From DATBAX01 sp963723765 (GTDB taxonomy: Bacteria > Acidobacteriota > Terriglobia > Terriglobales > Acidobacteriaceae), in assembly GCA_963723765.1 (NCBI GenBank), contig CAVRSD010000005.1, forward strand, positions 310,001 to 374,000: a stretch of DNA of 64,000 nucleotides. The letters are read 5' to 3'. Numbering within the stretch: the first letter of the stretch is position 1; each line of letters begins with the position of its first letter. The notes under the pieces are model-generated. The model saw nothing but the letters and a program-made list of their open reading frames with translations, was not told the DNA's origin and ran no database searches. Positions 61,476 through 64,000 of this stretch are shown here, in pieces. The position numbers were made by a program, and so were the translations under genes.

Positions 61476-62246
61476 ATGAAATTGTCGGTTGTCATGCCGG
61501 TTTATAACGAACGCGAAACCCTGCGAGCGGTGGTGGAGCGTGTTCTAGCTGTGCCTCTAGAGCTGGAACTGATCTGCGTGGATGACGGTTCGCGCGATGG
61601 CTCGCGAGAAATCCTGGCCGAATTGCAATCGCAATATCCGCAATTGCGGATTTTTCTGCAACCTAAGAACATGGGCAAGGGGGCAGCCTTGCGCCGCGGC
61701 ATCCAGGAAGCCACGGGAGACTTCGTCATTATTCAGGATGCGGATCTGGAATATGATCCGGACGATTATGCGACTCTTCTTAGTCCTCTCGTGCAAGGCA
61801 AAGCCGATGTCGTTTATGGCTCACGCTTCCTGGGAAGTGGGCCGCATCGCGTGCTTTATTTTTGGCACTCCGTGGGCAACTGGTTGCTGACTCTGCTTTC
61901 CAACTGCCTCACCAATATTAACCTCAGCGATATGGAGACCTGCTACAAGGTTTTCCGGCGGGAGATTATTCAGTCCATTCCGATTGAAGAAAACCGCTTT
62001 GGGTTCGAGCCCGAGATCACGGTAAAAATCGCCAAACGGCATTTGCGGATTTACGAAGTCGGCATCAGCTACTGGGGCCGCACTTACGAAGAAGGAAAAA
62101 AGATCGGCTGGAAAGATGGCGTGCGGGCGTTGTGGTGTTTGCTGAAATATTCCATCAAGGAGCCCGTGGTTGTCATGCAAACCTCGCAGACACACGAGCC
62201 GAGTTTACAAACTTCGCACGAAGAAACTTCCCGCGCAGGTCATTAG
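61476..62246 (+). CDS. Family 2 glycosyltransferase (polyprenyl-phosphate sugar type)
   Basis: A 256-residue GT-A enzyme resembling dolichol/polyprenol-phosphate mannosyl- or glucosyltransferases. Motifs are LSVVMPVYNERETLRAVVER, ICVDDGSRDGSREIL, the metal-binding DXD region VIIQDADLEYDPDDY, and NLSDMETCYKVFRRE with ENRFGFEPEITVKIAKR. It would load a lipid carrier with a sugar at the inner membrane. The frame is open back to 61365; the ATG at 61476 (MKLSVVMPVYN) sits at the fold start. The stop overlaps the convergent gene at 62243 by four bases. Confidence 0.9.
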   Translation: MKLSVVMPVYNERETLRAVVERVLAVPLELELICVDDGSRDGSREILAELQSQYPQLRIFLQPKNMGKGAALRRGIQEATGDFVIIQDADLEYDPDDYATLLSPLVQGKADVVYGSRFLGSGPHRVLYFWHSVGNWLLTLLSNCLTNINLSDMETCYKVFRREIIQSIPIEENRFGFEPEITVKIAKRHLRIYEVGISYWGRTYEEGKKIGWKDGVRALWCLLKYSIKEPVVVMQTSQTHEPSLQTSHEETSRAGH

Positions 62247-62656
62247 CGCTGCTTAGCGCGCCCGTTCGCGTTGCCGCCCACCATCACGTTGTTCGGAGGG
62301 GGCGCTTTGTAGGCAAAGTTCATGGGTTGATTGCCGGCATGGTTGGCTCCGGCGATTTTTGCGGGCGGAGTTTTGGGAGCAGGTTTTGGGTTGTGAACGG
62401 TTGCCTGCTGATGTTCGATCGTATGTAATTGGGCGTCCGTACTTTTCGCATTGGCTCCAGCCGGGACGGCAATATTTCCACCCCTGTGTGGGGTGGCGTC
62501 GGCAGAATGGTGCACGGGAGTGCCCTTAAAAACCGGCCGAATGGCGGTGCTGTGATGCGGCTTCAGAGTGGGATCGGCATTGTTCTGAGCCACGGACAAC
62601 GATCGTAAAGAAACGACAACGATAAGGGTAACGATCGACAAATAGAAATTTTTCAT
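62243..62656 (-). CDS. Small secreted low-complexity protein
   Basis: A 137-residue protein beginning with a signal peptide (MKNFYLSIVTLIVVVSLRSL, cleavage after SVA). The mature part is low complexity: His/Pro/Ala/Asn rich (PHHSTAIRPVFKGTPVHHS, NPKPAPKTPPAK, PPPNNVMVGGNANGRAKQR) and probably disordered. The ATG at 62656 has GGGAGG upstream; the longer frame to 62776 is not coding. Function unknown; the histidines might bind metal. Confidence 0.6.
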   Translation of the reverse strand: MKNFYLSIVTLIVVVSLRSLSVAQNNADPTLKPHHSTAIRPVFKGTPVHHSADATPHRGGNIAVPAGANAKSTDAQLHTIEHQQATVHNPKPAPKTPPAKIAGANHAGNQPMNFAYKAPPPNNVMVGGNANGRAKQR

Positions 62657-62966
62657 GAGCAAACTGCCTCCCGGCAATACATGTGCCGTACAGCCACAAC
62701 CCTGTAAATGAGCACGTCCCCTGCCATATTGTACCTTGGAACCGCTGAGGGCGGCCCCGCTGGATGGGGCTTCCAACTATATCTAACCCGCTGGGACGGA
62801 ATAAGTTAGCAAACATTCGTCTTTATTTTTGGGCCAAACTACCGGAAAAGCTGGTTTCCCGTAGATGCAAGGTTTGTATCCTTGTTCCCACCCTCAAGCA
62901 TAGGTGCCGAGTTTGCGATAATCAAAACGGGGCGGCGGGAATCTGTTTTAGGAGAGATCGAGGAAG
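62657..62966. other. 310-base divergent intergenic region
   Basis: It separates the small secreted protein and the beta-propeller-like gene and holds their promoters. No gene, hairpin or consensus promoter stands out. The ribosome site of the right-hand gene is weak (GAGG about nine bases before the ATG). Confidence 0.35.
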
Positions 62967-63953
62967 ATGGCTGGTTTATACGTGCTGGGTGCGCGACAGC
63001 GAAAATTGCTGGTAAAGAGCGAGGAGGAGTGGAATCTATACGAGTCCGCTCTGATTCTTCGGATCGATACTGAAACCGGCGAAGTGCGCAACTGCGTGGA
63101 ATATAAGAGTCCCGACGAAGCACGAGCCAACGAGAATTCCTCCAATGTGTTCAAGGCCGGCACGCTCATCGGCAGTACGCTTTACGCCTGCACTTCGACG
63201 GAAGTGCTGATTTTCCAGTTGCCGGAATTCAAGCAAATTGGTTATGTATCGCTGCCGTGTTTCAACGATGTGCATCACGTCACGCCTGCCGCGGATGGGA
63301 ATTTGTTGGCTGCAAGCACGGGATTGGACATGGTGGTCAAGTTCACCCCCGAAGGGAAAGTGCTGGAACAGTGGAACGTATTGGGCGAAGATCCCTGGGC
63401 GCGATTCTCTCGCGAAACTGATTATCGCAAGGTGGAAAGCACCAAGCCGCATAAATCACATCCCAACTTTGTTTTTGAACTGGATGGCGAAGTCTGGGTA
63501 ACTCGCTTTCGTCAGCGAGATGCGATTGCATTGAGTGGATCAGGCAAGCGAATCGACATTGCCGTGCAAACTCCGCATGATGGATTGGTGCATGGCGAAC
63601 ATATCTATTTCACCATCGTGGATGGAAGAGTAGTGATTGCCAACCGCCGTACTTTGAAGGTGGACGAAGTCATTGACTTAAAACCCATCGATGGCCAGAA
63701 ATCCCTGCTGGGTTGGTGCCGTGGATTGCTGCCGGTGGATGAACGGAAAATCTGGGTGGGTTTTACGCGCGTCCGAAAAACCAACTTGCAGGAAAATGTA
63801 CTCTGGGTGAAACACATTTTTCGTGAGGGGATGACCGTCAAGCCAACGCATATCTCGCTCTACGATATTGCCGGCAAGCAATGCCTGCAAGAATTTGATC
63901 TGGAACCCCATGGCATGAACATCGTTTTCAGCATTTTTCCGGCTGTCGATTGA
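62967..63953 (+). CDS. Beta-propeller-like hypothetical protein
   Basis: A 328-residue soluble protein without signal peptide. Repeated strand patterns such as GNLLAASTGLDMVVKFTPEG, GEVWVTRFRQRDAIALSG and EHIYFTIVDGRVVIANRR suggest a six- or seven-bladed beta-propeller. HHVTPAADG and NDVHHV, with clustered histidines and acidic residues, could form a central site. I do not recognise a named family. It is followed nine bases later by another rightward gene, so the two probably form an operon, perhaps with the glycan functions upstream; this link is speculative. Confidence 0.72.
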   Translation: MAGLYVLGARQRKLLVKSEEEWNLYESALILRIDTETGEVRNCVEYKSPDEARANENSSNVFKAGTLIGSTLYACTSTEVLIFQLPEFKQIGYVSLPCFNDVHHVTPAADGNLLAASTGLDMVVKFTPEGKVLEQWNVLGEDPWARFSRETDYRKVESTKPHKSHPNFVFELDGEVWVTRFRQRDAIALSGSGKRIDIAVQTPHDGLVHGEHIYFTIVDGRVVIANRRTLKVDEVIDLKPIDGQKSLLGWCRGLLPVDERKIWVGFTRVRKTNLQENVLWVKHIFREGMTVKPTHISLYDIAGKQCLQEFDLEPHGMNIVFSIFPAVD

Positions 63954-63961
63954 GGATCACC

Positions 63962-64000
63962 ATGAGCCGTTATTACGCGCGGGATGTCAAATACTGGCAA
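63962..64000 (+). CDS. Start of a gene cut by the window edge
   Basis: An ATG at 63962, preceded by GAGG eight bases upstream, opens a frame MSRYYARDVKYWQ that continues past the window. It lies nine bases after the beta-propeller-like gene. Too short to identify. Confidence 0.6.
   Translation, partial: MSRYYARDVKYWQ

Noticed and set aside
1..64000. tRNA genes, CRISPR arrays, insertion sequences, prophage
   Set aside because: Gaps were read for TTCGA-type T-arms with paired acceptor stems, regular direct repeats and transposase or integrase proteins; none was convincing.

Overview
The window reads as a chromosomal segment of an Acidobacteriota bacterium, probably class Terriglobia near Koribacter. 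This is inferred from content and was not tested by search: a 1123-residue Oar-type TonB-dependent receptor with an N-terminal carboxypeptidase-regulatory domain, many PilZ proteins, a TPR/FG-GAP/ASPIC protein, stand-alone LuxR-type HTH proteins, and a clustered set of pentose-phosphate genes. No rRNA, tRNA, CRISPR array, insertion sequence or prophage was seen.

Layout. 0.2-8.6 kb: PilZ protein, rRNA pseudouridine synthase, XRE-cupin regulator, DUF378 membrane protein, class II photolyase, GAF protein, rhodanese, a degenerate PilZ protein, a pseudo-receiver/PilZ protein and an amidase. 8.7-23 kb: a large secreted TPR/FG-GAP/ASPIC protein (frameshifted), acyltransferase, APC permease, a GH2 exo-glucosaminidase-type enzyme with a LacI-like operator, a PpiD-like chaperone, MalQ, a zinc-ribbon XRE regulator and an HD-domain protein. 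23-30 kb: a leftward cluster (KDPG aldolase, KDG-type kinase, FAH-family protein, gamma-glutamyltranspeptidase), then a permease coupled by ATGA overlap to a kynureninase-like enzyme. 30-38 kb: TonB-dependent receptor, EamA exporter, PAP2 phosphatase, TonB, DinB. 38-43 kb: a NeuC epimerase, DegT aminotransferase and methyltransferase group bracketed by two paralogous repeat proteins. 43-54 kb: PilZ protein, then a same-strand block tkt-tal-pgi-gnd-zwf-glk-pgl that routes glucose through the oxidative and non-oxidative pentose phosphate pathway. 54-61 kb: a signalling region with a GGDEF cyclase, a double-PilZ protein and two near-identical tandem pairs of mini LuxR regulators on either side of a GAF/zinc-ribbon/transmembrane protein. 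61-64 kb: glycosyltransferase, a small secreted protein, a beta-propeller-like protein and the start of one more gene.

A feature running through the whole window is that at least eight genes are interrupted by single-base shifts, nearly all of them one surplus base and several in homopolymers. Conserved protein sequence resumes in the next frame each time. I read these mainly as consensus errors in the assembly rather than real gene decay, so halves are listed separately and the reconstructions are described. The best candidates for undescribed biology are the duplicated overlapping LuxR pairs around the GAF/zinc-ribbon membrane protein, the paralogous LQSGD-repeat proteins, and two structured intergenic regions (43397-43506 and 60808-61475).
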